Source: a virus. From it: a DNA stretch of 64,000 nt. Position 1 is the first letter of the stretch. Every line of letters begins with the position of its first letter. Below the pieces are notes generated by a model. The model was not told the origin of the DNA. It did no database searches and saw only the letters and a list, made by a program, of their open reading frames with translations. Shown piece after piece: positions 15,239-22,520 of this stretch. Both the position numbers and the translations under genes were made by a program. The stretch is taken from the IMG/VR virus record IMGVR_UViG_3300010399_000033, positions 46,244-110,243 of that record; one strand, given 5' to 3'.

Positions 15239-16221
15239 GCAGAAAACCGAACGAGCAACTGGCCCGAACCATTCTTGACGGACCGCAGGGCCAGCTTATC
15301 CGCACGCTGGTGCTGCAGGAGCAGTCGCCGGTTTCGGATGCGGAGCTGGCAGAACTGATCAAGCAGCTGAAGGATTACGGCGACACTCTGCAGAAGATCG
15401 GCGAGCGCAATGTCTCAAGCCATTATCAAGACGTGGCAAGGGCCGGGCAGCAGAGACTGGACTGGGCGGCGATGGTCAAGAAGGCCGCCGACATCCTCGC
15501 CGCTCAGGACGCCACGATTTTGGGCGTGCGGGGGAGAGCAGCTGTACTTCAGGGGCAACTTGATGGCGCCAATGAAAAGATTGAGCAGATGAATGCCATC
15601 GACCGTGAGGCCGCCGAGCACGTCGAAAGCGTGATCTGCATGCGCAGCGCGCACTTCACCGGAGAGGATCCGTATGTGGGATGGAAGGGTCTAGGACTTG
15701 CTCTGACGCAGGACTACGATGACCTCGCGATCAAGGAAGCACAGCTTACCGCGGCTCGCGCCCTGCTCGACGATGTCTTGCGGAAGCATTCCGATGTCAA
15801 TAAGCAGCTGGAGCATGTCCTGTCCGACTATGTGCATTGGTTGGACGCACGCATGCAGCGCGCCGGCCGGTCGAGTACAACGCCGGATCAACGTATTGAG
15901 GCGGCCAAGCGGAAAATCGTGGATACGTCACACCTTCCGGGCCACACGAACCTGGTGCATGTCGAACTGAAGAAGGTCGTTCCCACTTCAGACAAGGAAG
16001 CGTCGGCGCTGACGGACAGGGAGATTCAGATAGATTACACGCTTCACTGTCAGCTGTGGGACGCAAGAAGCGCGGACGACGACGGATACAGCGGATCCCC
16101 CGGCGAATGGATCGTCGAGCGCCTCGACGAGCTGAAGACCGCAGCCAAGGAACGCGGCATCACGCTGGTCGAACCGCCTCATGTCGTGTCGGCGCTGGAC
16201 AAAAATGACGAGGTCGATTGA
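15235..16221 (+). CDS. Hypothetical coiled-coil protein
   Basis: 328 aa. The first 200 residues are mostly helical and carry CMRSAHFTGEDPYVGWKGL, a segment resembling those in Ea22-like early phage proteins. The C-terminal third is mixed beta/alpha (HVELKKVVPTSDKEASALTD). GGAGGAAAA is a strong ribosome site. It is the largest gene in this block of small early genes. No function can be assigned. Confidence 0.65.
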   Translation: MSRKPNEQLARTILDGPQGQLIRTLVLQEQSPVSDAELAELIKQLKDYGDTLQKIGERNVSSHYQDVARAGQQRLDWAAMVKKAADILAAQDATILGVRGRAAVLQGQLDGANEKIEQMNAIDREAAEHVESVICMRSAHFTGEDPYVGWKGLGLALTQDYDDLAIKEAQLTAARALLDDVLRKHSDVNKQLEHVLSDYVHWLDARMQRAGRSSTTPDQRIEAAKRKIVDTSHLPGHTNLVHVELKKVVPTSDKEASALTDREIQIDYTLHCQLWDARSADDDGYSGSPGEWIVERLDELKTAAKERGITLVEPPHVVSALDKNDEVD

Positions 16222-16246
16222 CTTCGTCTGCGGTACGTGTTGTATC
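16218..16246 (+). promoter_or_regulatory. Possible promoter for XRE regulator
   Basis: TTGACT (16218-16223) is followed after 17 nt by TGTATC (16241-16246), a weak -10. It overlaps the end of the preceding gene and lies 35 nt upstream of the regulator start at 16281. Confidence 0.35.
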
Positions 16247-16280
16247 GTGTGTGGAACAACTGCTGACTCGCGGGCGGAAC

Positions 16281-16508
16281 ATGTCAGTGAAATCAGAGCC
16301 ATCTGTCGCATGGGCACGACTCGCTCGCGAGTTGCGAGCGGATCGCGATGAAATGCAGCGTTCCTTCCGCGATACGGCACGTCTCGCCGGTGTGAGTCTG
16401 GCAGCGTATCAGCGTGCCGAGACTGGACGTCCCGTCGACAGCCGAAACTTCCTCCTGCTGTGCGATTGGATCGATGCCGATCCTCGCTCCTTCCTGGAAA
16501 AGACGTGA
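16281..16508 (+). CDS. Small XRE-type helix-turn-helix regulator
   Basis: 75 aa. The pattern FRDTARLAGVSLAAYQRAE fits a Cro/CI-type HTH: a helix, a turn at G-V-S, and a recognition helix. It has no separate sensor or oligomerisation domain, like Cro-like phage regulators. The start at 16281 (MSVKSEPS) is preferred to 16218, which would overlap the upstream gene and its own likely promoter. Its target sites are unknown. Confidence 0.65.
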   Translation: MSVKSEPSVAWARLARELRADRDEMQRSFRDTARLAGVSLAAYQRAETGRPVDSRNFLLLCDWIDADPRSFLEKT

Positions 16509-16560
16509 CCCCTCCCTCCAATATGACCAATGCGTGTGGGAAAAGCAGGAGACGCGTCAG

Positions 16561-17040
16561 ATGAGAACGTGGCTTCACGCCAAGACCGGGCGCCGGTACA
16601 TCGAGATTGGACGAGGTCCGCTATCCGTATCGGCCGGGCCCGGACTGCAGGAGAATGATCGTGTCGTTGCCTACCGGCCCGAGGCCCCGGCCGGCGAGGA
16701 CATCTACTTTCGAGGCGAGCGCGAGTTCGACGACGGCCGGTTCGTTTTGCTGGACAGTCGTCCCGATGACGATGGCATCGCAGTCAAGGTCGATGTGATC
16801 GCGGCAGCCGACGCTGGACACCGCCTCGACGAGGCGCGCGGCGAGTTCATCAAGTGGGTGCTGCACAGTGCATTCATCTCAGGTGTGGCGGGAAACGATA
16901 TCGGGCAAAAGATTGTTCACAAGGCAATTGATCTTGGAGTGGCTCGCAAGGAGCACTACGATTCGGTGAATGATCATTCCGGACGACCGTTCACTGAACC
17001 GCATGGAACTCCATGGATTGTCGTGATGGTGACAGAATGA
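16561..17040 (+). CDS. Hypothetical protein
   Basis: 159 aa, from MRTWLHAKTGRRYIEIG, with AGGAGA upstream. The first 75 residues are a beta-rich domain ending EREFDDGRFVLLD, vaguely like DUF1653 proteins, which read R-H-Y-K-G and V-V-Y. The C-terminal half is helical then beta (GTPWIVVMVTE). I am not sure of the family. Confidence 0.6.
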   Translation: MRTWLHAKTGRRYIEIGRGPLSVSAGPGLQENDRVVAYRPEAPAGEDIYFRGEREFDDGRFVLLDSRPDDDGIAVKVDVIAAADAGHRLDEARGEFIKWVLHSAFISGVAGNDIGQKIVHKAIDLGVARKEHYDSVNDHSGRPFTEPHGTPWIVVMVTE

Positions 17041-17180
17041 CCAAGCAACGCATGTCGGGGAGCGAGGTGGATGCCGTGTCCCGCTGGGGACGTCGCTATC
17101 TGCGCTGGCGTGCCGGCCAGCGCGCGTGGTGGAAACGCAAACTGCGGCGCCGCATCCGGCGCGGAAGGATCGAGCAATGA
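17037..17180 (+). CDS. Small basic conserved phage protein
   Basis: 47 aa, with SGSEVDAVSRWGRRYLRW and a very Arg-rich tail. This S-G-x-E-V-D-A-V pattern recurs in small proteins of many phages. Four-base overlaps join it to both neighbours. It may bind nucleic acid by charge; its function is unknown. Confidence 0.6.
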   Translation: MTKQRMSGSEVDAVSRWGRRYLRWRAGQRAWWKRKLRRRIRRGRIEQ

Positions 17181-17380
17181 CGCAAGCAGTGAAACGCGAT
17201 ACCGGCCCGTGGACTTTTGAGCTGCAAGGAACCAGCGTGGTGATCATGTTCGATTGCGGCTCGGATCAAGGCGCTGCGGAGATGTATGAAGCGTTTTGTC
17301 AGGCAGCTGCGACAGGGTCCGTGGTCCATTTTGAGCTGAATGGTGCCGAGATCACGCCACCCGGGACGATTGTCCAATGA
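17177..17380 (+). CDS. Small hypothetical protein
   Basis: 67 aa. It looks like a small beta sandwich (WTFELQGTSVVIMFDC) with one helix (GAAEMYEAFCQAA). The start at 17177 overlaps the preceding stop (ATGA). No family is recognised. Confidence 0.55.
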   Translation: MTQAVKRDTGPWTFELQGTSVVIMFDCGSDQGAAEMYEAFCQAAATGSVVHFELNGAEITPPGTIVQ

Positions 17381-17625
17381 CCGCGATCACCTGGTTTCGA
17401 GGCCGTTACGGCTTCCTGTCGAACTTCTTTCCAGCGAAGATCCGTTACGGGGAGCACGAATACCCGACCGTGGAGCACGCCTACCAGGCGATGAAGTCGC
17501 TTTCGCCTGTGGAGCGACACGCCATATGGATGGCGTTGACGCCGGGAAAGGCGAAGCGCCTCGGCCATCGGGTGCAATATCCGCGTCCGGACTGGCATGA
17601 ATACAAGCTCCCCGCTGATGAATGA
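17377..17625 (+). CDS. NADAR-family protein, N-terminal half (split gene)
   Basis: 82 aa matching the first half of NADAR (YbiA-like) proteins: FRGRYGFLSNFFPAKI, then EYPTVEHAYQAMKS. The family acts on ADP-ribose linkages; some members remove ADP-ribose from guanine in DNA. The reading frame ends right after RPDWHEYKLP, where the family continues with a helix. The C-terminal half follows in the +1 frame (17618-17803). Skipping one base after the CCC at 17611-17613 would join KLP to LMNELVRIKF. It may be a programmed +1 shift, a mutation or a sequencing error. Confidence 0.75.
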   Translation: MTAITWFRGRYGFLSNFFPAKIRYGEHEYPTVEHAYQAMKSLSPVERHAIWMALTPGKAKRLGHRVQYPRPDWHEYKLPADE

Positions 17626-17803
17626 GCTTGTGCGGATCAAGTTCGAGGATCCTAAGCTTGCGGCGCTGCTCGTCGCAACATCGCCGCTCGACCTGATCGA
17701 AGGCAATGAGCATGGTGACGTGTTCTGGGGACAATGCCCGATCGGCGACGGCGAGAACCATCTTGGCCGCATTCTCATGCGCGTTCGCGCGTCGTTGGGG
17801 TGA
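17618..17803 (+). CDS. NADAR-family protein, C-terminal half (split gene)
   Basis: 61 aa. The text LIEGNEHGDVFWGQ and NHLGRILMRVR is the conserved second half of NADAR proteins, which contains active-site residues. It has its own ATG overlapping the first half by eight bases, so it could be made separately or as a +1 frameshift product with 17377-17625. The sum of the two halves is about 140 aa, close to the usual NADAR length. Confidence 0.72.
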   Translation: MNELVRIKFEDPKLAALLVATSPLDLIEGNEHGDVFWGQCPIGDGENHLGRILMRVRASLG

Positions 17804-17805
17804 GC

Positions 17806-18429
17806 ATGATCATCATTCCGGAAATCGAGCGAGTCGTCTTGCTGGTCCCGCGCACCGGCTCGGGGTCGTTGCGTAGGGCGATCGCCGAGAAGTACCCGCG
17901 CTCGTTCATGCTCTACCGCCACATGGAAGCCGACGGCGTGCCGCAGGGATACGATCGTTGGCCCCGGCTGGGCGTGGTGCGCAATCCGGTCGCACGCCTG
18001 TGGTCGCTCTACAAATTCCTGCCGCATGTCCATCGCTACGGCGACGGGCCGATTGAGCGGGCGTGGGAAGCGGCGCAACACGCCAGCGTTCGTGGAAAGG
18101 CGTTTGAGGAATGGATGCTCACCAATGAGACGCCGTTTGTCGGCACCGGGATATTTGCGATCACTGACTGTCGGCACGCGATGCCCGAGAACCGCAAAAG
18201 CCAGTGGGTCTATCTGCGTCCGGATCTTGGAACGAAGATCATCAAGTATCCGGAGCTTGCTCGACAGATCAAGGTTCATCTGGATGTCGACTTGACGGAT
18301 CGACGTGAGAATGCGAGCAGATGCGACGCGGAGATGCCTGAACTGTCGGCGGAGGGCTGGTTCCACGTCGCCCAGATGTTCAGATGGGATATGCGGATGT
18401 GCGATGATGAGCTGGGAGTGCGCGCATGA
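17806..18429 (+). CDS. Sulfotransferase-like protein
   Basis: 207 aa. The N-terminal strand-loop VVLLVPRTGSGSLRRAI (10-26) resembles the PAPS 5'-phosphosulfate loop, and GVVRNPVARLWSLYKFL (56-72) resembles the 3'-phosphate motif of sulfotransferases. These enzymes transfer sulfate from PAPS to sugars, small molecules or protein. The acceptor is unknown. It is directly followed, with a four-base overlap, by the NusG-like gene. Confidence 0.72.
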   Translation: MIIIPEIERVVLLVPRTGSGSLRRAIAEKYPRSFMLYRHMEADGVPQGYDRWPRLGVVRNPVARLWSLYKFLPHVHRYGDGPIERAWEAAQHASVRGKAFEEWMLTNETPFVGTGIFAITDCRHAMPENRKSQWVYLRPDLGTKIIKYPELARQIKVHLDVDLTDRRENASRCDAEMPELSAEGWFHVAQMFRWDMRMCDDELGVRA

Positions 18430-18926
18430 CCGATGAGGAACCGCAGTGGATCTTGGCTCGTACCAAGGCGCGGCGCGAGCAGTACGCCGCCGAGAACATT
18501 CAGCGACAGGGCCTCCCTTTCTACTTGCCTTTCGCAGTAGATGCGCGGGACAAGATAGTCCCGATGTTCCCCAGCTACATTTTTGTTCGGATCACCGGCC
18601 GCTGGCGCTTTCTGGAGTCCACCTATGGCGTGGTCAGCGTGGTGAAACGTAGCGGGACTCCGGAAATCGTGCCTCTGCCGATCATTCTGGAGCTGCAGGC
18701 GCGAGCTAACAGGAAGGGGATGATTGAGCTTCCGGACCCGGAGTTCACGCTCGGTCAGACTCTACTCGTCCGAACAGGACTATTGCAAGGCGAGACTTGC
18801 TGGTATAAAGGCATGACAGGGACGAGTCGCGTGGCTGTGCTGATGGAGATCCTGGGAGCAACCAGGGCTGTGACACTGCCCCTCGACGCCGTCGAAGCTG
18901 CGCCCGCGCCACTCCGGGTGCGGTAG
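18426..18926 (+). CDS. NusG/RfaH-like transcription factor
   Basis: 166 aa. The N-terminal domain follows the NGN pattern: WILARTKARREQYAAENIQR, YLPF, then MFPSYIFVRI and RWRFLESTYGVVSVV. The C-terminal part begins with the Gly-rich FTLGQTLLVRTG, as in KOW-type domains. NGN proteins bind RNA polymerase and raise processivity; RfaH types are recruited to particular operons. Here it could favour phage late or long operons (inference). The host NusG would be its competitor. Confidence 0.85.
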   Translation: MTDEEPQWILARTKARREQYAAENIQRQGLPFYLPFAVDARDKIVPMFPSYIFVRITGRWRFLESTYGVVSVVKRSGTPEIVPLPIILELQARANRKGMIELPDPEFTLGQTLLVRTGLLQGETCWYKGMTGTSRVAVLMEILGATRAVTLPLDAVEAAPAPLRVR

Positions 18927-18932
18927 CTTTAG

Positions 18933-19181
18933 ATGAGCACACCAGACCAAGAGATTCTTTCGCCGCGCGAGTCCGAGCCGCTCGTCCTTCCACACAAGGG
19001 GATGCAGCGCAGCGAGGTCGAAGGCTTCCTTTACGGTGTCGCCTGGATCCTGGCCGAGAACGGCGTGCCGCGCGAACGCATCAGCAAGATCATCCATGGA
19101 CCAGCTGTTCAAAAAGCGAAGGAGCTTTGGCCTGACTTCGATATGACTACAGTGAGCAAACAAAAACGGGATGGTCCGTGA
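18933..19181 (+). CDS. Hypothetical protein
   Basis: 82 aa. It starts with an acidic, disordered segment (TPDQEILSPRESEPLVLP), then a helical domain. It overlaps the LuxR-type regulator by 11 bases. No family is recognised. Confidence 0.55.
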   Translation: MSTPDQEILSPRESEPLVLPHKGMQRSEVEGFLYGVAWILAENGVPRERISKIIHGPAVQKAKELWPDFDMTTVSKQKRDGP

Positions 19182-19770
19182 AATGTTGAAGCTGTATCCG
19201 CGCGAGAACGACGTGGCTCAGTTGCTGATGCGAGGCATGTCGTCGAAGCAGATCGCCAAGGAACTGAATATCTCGTACTACACTGCTCGCTCGTATCGAG
19301 AACGTCTCTACCGGAAGCTCGGCGTCAGAAAGATCACACAGTTGATCCGTATCCTGTTGCAGGAGCCGAAGATCCTGGTCGACCGCTACGGACGCTCCGA
19401 CACCGGAGGAATCAATTTGCACTTCTCGACCGTCTCGCAGCTGAAGGGGTCCGGAGGCCCGCCGACGCATCCGATCCCGTGCGAGGGAACGCACCGCCGG
19501 GAGATCTACGACAAGCTGCAGCAGAATCGCGGATGCCCTGTTCAGTTCAGCGGACGCAGCCTGCATAGCGTCATGCGCTCGCTGCGTGACGAATATGGGC
19601 TGGACATTCGCTGCACCCGCAAGGGCAATCAGCACAATCAGCCATCGTACATCCTTGTTGGCGAATGGTTCGGCGAGCGATATGAGGACTATGTGGCGGC
19701 GCGGATGGACGCGCCGAATGCGCCGGTAGCCCAATTGGCAGAGGCGGCGGGCCCAAAATCCGTGCAATGA
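19171..19770 (+). CDS. LuxR/GerE-type HTH regulator
   Basis: 199 aa. Residues 9-62 form a GerE-type HTH: LYPRENDVAQLLMRGMSSKQ, then IAKELNISYYTARSYRERLY and KLGV. The C-terminal half (about 95-185) is a second domain with WFGERYEDYV near its end. The last 16 codons (from NAPVAQLAEAAG) lie over a tRNA-like 5' half at 19720-19766, so the natural end of the protein may have been replaced. Either ATG (19171 or 19183) could start it. Confidence 0.75.
   Translation: MVREMLKLYPRENDVAQLLMRGMSSKQIAKELNISYYTARSYRERLYRKLGVRKITQLIRILLQEPKILVDRYGRSDTGGINLHFSTVSQLKGSGGPPTHPIPCEGTHRREIYDKLQQNRGCPVQFSGRSLHSVMRSLRDEYGLDIRCTRKGNQHNQPSYILVGEWFGERYEDYVAARMDAPNAPVAQLAEAAGPKSVQ
19720..19766 (+). pseudogene. 5' half of a tRNA gene (degenerate)
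   Basis: This segment reads GCGCCGG-TA-GCCC-AATTGGCAGA-GGC followed by an anticodon-arm-like stretch, nearly the same as the start of the full tRNA at 19923-19999. It stops there: no T-arm or CCGGCGC acceptor partner follows. The position before its CAA is C rather than the required U33. It is best read as a recombination remnant. Confidence 0.65.
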
Positions 19771-19922
19771 GCTACCGCGATCCGCTAGAAGCCAAAGCAT
19801 ATGCTAGAAGGCACTATCAAAAGCATAAAGCTTTGTATAAAGCGAGATCGAAAGAAAACAACAAGCGATCCAGGAAAATAGCTAGAGAGTTTATCAACAT
19901 ATACAAAGCTGGGCTGGGTTGT
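19767..19922 (+). pseudogene. Homing-endonuclease N-terminal fragment
   Basis: The frame from ATG 19767 reads MSYRDPLEAKAYARRHYQKH, KARSKENNKRSRKI, then INIYKAGLGCA. This resembles the basic lead-in of phage HNH endonucleases, where GC-x-x-CG would start the catalytic part. At that point it enters the tRNA at 19923 and the catalytic half is absent; the in-frame text to 20213 is a translated tRNA plus shadow sequence. The DNA is far more AT-rich than its surroundings. It is probably a decayed homing element at the tRNA site. Confidence 0.6.
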
Positions 19923-19999
19923 GCGTCGGTAGCCCAATTGGTAGAGGCACTGCCCTCAAAAAGCAGTAAGTGGGAGTTCGAGTCTCTCCCGGCGCACCA
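19923..19999 (+). tRNA. tRNA, anticodon CAA (Leu-like)
   Basis: A 77-nt cloverleaf: acceptor GCGTCGG/CCGGCGC (all seven pairs, one G-U), D arm GCC/GGC, anticodon arm CTGC/GCAG with loop CTCAAAA, T arm GGGAG-TTCGAGT-CTCTC, discriminator A and encoded CCA. The anticodon is CAA (19957-19959), which reads Leu UUG. Unlike normal tRNA-Leu, the variable region is only five bases, and pair 31-39 is C-A. So the tRNA is clear but its charging identity is not. Confidence 0.75.
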
Positions 20000-20091
20000 A
20001 CTGATCGCGGCAGATGCCCTGGGCCGTTCCCGCTCGCGGTCGGTCTTGTCGACTAGGCATCTCGTTAAGCCCTCGGGAGGGGCCGCGACAA

Positions 20092-20220
20092 ATGGAGTTC
20101 CAGCGGTGGCGAAAAGCCATGTGTGCGCCGCAAGACAGTCGGATGAGGCGTTGCGGTCCTGGTCGCCCTTCGGCCCGCTGGAATGGGGAATTCACTCGAA
20201 ACCGGGAACTTGAGCTATGA
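20092..20220 (+). CDS. Very small basic hypothetical protein
   Basis: 42 aa from an ATG with GGGAGGGG upstream, ending in a four-base overlap with the next gene. It is Arg-rich (MEFQRWRKAM at the start). The 20000-20091 stretch before it holds nothing recognised. The call rests on spacing and overlap only. Confidence 0.4.
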   Translation: MEFQRWRKAMCAPQDSRMRRCGPGRPSARWNGEFTRNRELEL

Positions 20221-20630
20221 AGCACCAGGACATCAAGCAGCTCGACGGCGTGATCGCAGGCATGCCCACCCGCAAGGAGAAGCTGGATAGGTGGGCGGGG
20301 CTGGTGAGTTTGTACGATGGAGACCTTACTCCGCTGCATGCGGTGGAGTATACCGCGGTGACCACCCTGCGTTACGAGGGAGTCCTTAGTCAATGGGCTG
20401 GAAGGGTCGCCTACGAGGACCCGCTGTTTCGTGTCATGGGGCTCAAGTCGGCATCCGCCTGGGACGTGGTCGAGTTCTTCGAGCTGACGCGCCATGAACT
20501 GCACGAGATCAGCTGCGATTGCCAGCAGAAAGCCACGGCGGAGCGGACGGTCAAGGCCATTCAGGAAGCGCAGAACGCCGGAAGGATCAGCCAGGTCCGT
20601 GGGCGGCTGTGGCGGTGGTGGAACAGATGA
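20217..20630 (+). CDS. Hypothetical protein
   Basis: 137 aa. It begins MKHQDIKQLDGVIAGMPTRK. The middle is helical (ASAWDVVEFFELTRHELHEI) and contains a CDC motif. The C-terminus is basic and Trp-rich (RLWRWWNR). It may be an early regulatory protein. No family is recognised. Confidence 0.6.
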   Translation: MKHQDIKQLDGVIAGMPTRKEKLDRWAGLVSLYDGDLTPLHAVEYTAVTTLRYEGVLSQWAGRVAYEDPLFRVMGLKSASAWDVVEFFELTRHELHEISCDCQQKATAERTVKAIQEAQNAGRISQVRGRLWRWWNR

Positions 20631-20660
20631 GCTGACTCGCTGGCTCGCGCGTGCCGGCAA

Positions 20661-20759
20661 ATGGCCATGTCAGTCCTTGCGAAGAACGGAGGGCGGGTCG
20701 GCCAGGATCGTGGCCCCGTGATCAAGGACGAAACGGGGCGCCTAATTCCTCTAGAATAG
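20661..20759 (+). CDS. Possible tiny protein
   Basis: A 32-codon frame (MAMSVLAKNGGRVGQDR...) in the 140-bp gap after the gene at 20217. It has no good ribosome site, so it is only possible. Nothing else is seen in this gap. Confidence 0.25.
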   Translation: MAMSVLAKNGGRVGQDRGPVIKDETGRLIPLE

Positions 20760-20770
20760 TGAGCTGGGAG

Positions 20771-20932
20771 ATGAGCAGATTTCAGTGGTTTGTGGCGGTG
20801 ACGCTTGGCTTGGGGCTTGGTCTGGCCTGCATCGCGCTGGTGAATATCCTGGTTTCGGACGTTCCTGCAGGACGTCGGATTGCGCCCAAGACTTGGCCGA
20901 CCCAGGCGCGGATGATGGTGGGTCTGAGATGA
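20771..20932 (+). CDS. Small single-pass membrane protein
   Basis: 53 aa. Residues 5-27 (QWFVAVTLGLGLGLACIAL) are a clear membrane helix; the tail is basic and polar. GGGAG lies right before the ATG, closer than usual. It overlaps the next gene by four bases. It could be a small membrane-acting early protein. Confidence 0.5.
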   Translation: MSRFQWFVAVTLGLGLGLACIALVNILVSDVPAGRRIAPKTWPTQARMMVGLR

Positions 20933-21150
20933 GCGTCGCACCCATCACCCAGCTGCTGATTCCCTGGGCCAGCATGGCGCCGCATGCGCGCTACTTCGTT
21001 GTCGCGTTGCACGATCGGATCACCTTCTGCGACTATAGTGTCGCGGAGCTTGTCGACGACAGGTGGCAGGTCACGCAGCATGGTCGGAGCGCCTTCGGAG
21101 AGGCACATCGCTTTGTCTCCATGACGATGGCAGCTAAGCTAAGCGAATAA
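20929..21150 (+). CDS. Small hypothetical protein
   Basis: 73 aa from an ATG that overlaps the previous stop. It is beta-rich (ARYFVVALHDRITFCDYSV). It is the last gene before the packaging module, and the T-run at 21161-21166 after it lacks a supporting stem. No family is recognised. Confidence 0.5.
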   Translation: MSVAPITQLLIPWASMAPHARYFVVALHDRITFCDYSVAELVDDRWQVTQHGRSAFGEAHRFVSMTMAAKLSE

Positions 21151-21187
21151 GCTAACAGGTTTTTTCCAACTTAGATTAGTAACCGCA

Positions 21188-21688
21188 ATGCAACGCAGAG
21201 CAATCCGACAGAGGCCTATCACCACTGAGCCAGAACCCGATGTCAGGGATGGCCGGAAGAATAACAAGGGCAATCCCAATTGGCATAAGGGCATGACTAA
21301 GCCGGAGGGATCCGGACGTAAGCCTGGCCAGGGGAATCGTGTGACCTCCAACCTGAAGACCGCGCTGATGATGGCAGCGGAACAGATTGGAGAGGATGGT
21401 GAGGGGCTGAACGGGCTGGTGGGGTTCCTCAAGCGATTGGAGATGCGGCACCCGCCGTCATTCGCCAGACTGCTTGCCATGCTCCTGCCGCTGCATATCC
21501 GTGGCGACTTCACGGAGCGGCCGGTGGAGGAGATCGACGAGAACACCAGTGTCCAGGACGCGCTGGAACGCTACCTGCAGACCTTGCGTGCCCCGCCGGG
21601 CCAGCTGCCGGCACCGCGCGTGATCGAGCACGAGCCCGTGGATATGGCCAATGTGCGCCCTGAGAGGGCGAACGGGAGGACGCACTGA
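21188..21688 (+). CDS. DUF5681-like protein, possible terminase small subunit
   Basis: 166 aa. It has a basic, Gly-rich entry (SGRKPGQGNRVTSNLK), then a helical domain (LVGFLKRLEMRHPPSFARLL) as in DUF5681 proteins, which often sit near terminase genes. Recognition of phage DNA for packaging is inferred. It opens the packaging/head block and overlaps the next gene by one base. Confidence 0.6.
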   Translation: MQRRAIRQRPITTEPEPDVRDGRKNNKGNPNWHKGMTKPEGSGRKPGQGNRVTSNLKTALMMAAEQIGEDGEGLNGLVGFLKRLEMRHPPSFARLLAMLLPLHIRGDFTERPVEEIDENTSVQDALERYLQTLRAPPGQLPAPRVIEHEPVDMANVRPERANGRTH

Positions 21689-22146
21689 TGGCCACGGAAC
21701 TGGAAACACTTCGCATACTCACTCTGCTGGACGCATTCCCTGACTCGCTCCCCGGAGGTCTTTCCGGCGCCCAGATCGGGAAGATACTCGACATGGGGCC
21801 CGGGACGCTCTACCCGGCATTGATGCGGCTGGAGATCGATAGAAAGGTCGTCAGCGAGTGGGCACAAGAGCCGTACCCACGACGGCGCCTCTATCGGATC
21901 TGCCGGGATGCCCAGAAAGCGGACAAGATCACACGGCTGCGTATCAGCATGGAGGGCGACCAGTTCATGGTCGACGATCCCAGCCTGACCGGCTCGCCGC
22001 CTGTCGGACGCGGCAAGACGATGATCGAGGCCATCGGCTCATTCGTTCACAATAACCAGGACCGTTTCGGCTTTGTTTTCGACGTCGATCCGTCAGCGGA
22101 GCACGCCGAGGAGGAACGCCGGGAAAGGGAGTTGGCGCGGCGATGA
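21688..22146 (+). CDS. PadR-like winged-helix protein
   Basis: 152 aa. Residues 5-75 fit the PadR-type winged helix: an N-terminal helix, then GLSGAQIGKILDMGPGTLYP and ALMRLEIDRKV, with the wing PYPRRRLYRI. PadR proteins usually repress transcription. The C-terminal region is acidic and unassigned. It overlaps both neighbours. It may control the head operon. Confidence 0.75.
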   Translation: MATELETLRILTLLDAFPDSLPGGLSGAQIGKILDMGPGTLYPALMRLEIDRKVVSEWAQEPYPRRRLYRICRDAQKADKITRLRISMEGDQFMVDDPSLTGSPPVGRGKTMIEAIGSFVHNNQDRFGFVFDVDPSAEHAEEERRERELARR

Positions 22147-22475
22147 GGGCCACCGGAGCAATTCCCGCGATGGCGAGCAGCATGTCAGACCCCGAGGTGC
22201 TGGACGTTGTGGTGCGTGGCGGCGCCTGGCCGCAGCGCCGTACGTTCACGTTCGTCACTGAGCGGACGTATCAGGGCGAGTCAGTCAAGCTGCGCGGCAT
22301 TGCGCTCGTGCTCGGCGAATACGACATGCCCGACCTGCTGATCCCGGACGGCGCGCGCGGCTTTGTGGACGGCGACAACGGCAGCCGCTACGTCTATGTC
22401 CGCTTCCCGGTCTACCGTGGTGTGCGGGCGTCGGTACTGCGATCGCGCCTGATCTACAGCTCAGATGTGCATTGA
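22143..22475 (+). CDS. Hypothetical protein
   Basis: 110 aa, beta-rich (RRTFTFVTERTYQGESVKLR; YVYVRFPVYRGVRASVL). The start at 22143 overlaps the previous stop by four bases; a start at residue 14 (MSDPEVLD) is also possible. No family is recognised. Confidence 0.55.
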   Translation: MRATGAIPAMASSMSDPEVLDVVVRGGAWPQRRTFTFVTERTYQGESVKLRGIALVLGEYDMPDLLIPDGARGFVDGDNGSRYVYVRFPVYRGVRASVLRSRLIYSSDVH

Positions 22476-22520
22476 TGCGAGTCCTCGATCATTCGTGGTT
22501 TGATGAAGGGAAATGGTACG

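Noticed and set aside
19720-19766. Possible second functional tRNA
   Set aside because: Acceptor and T arms are absent downstream and position 33 is not U.
19923-19999. UCA-anticodon (opal suppressor) reading of the tRNA
   Set aside because: It needs a nine-base anticodon loop, and TGA is used as a normal stop throughout the window.
21161-21166. T-run after the gene at 20929 as a terminator
   Set aside because: The flanking TAAGCTAA copies are direct, not inverted, so no stem forms.
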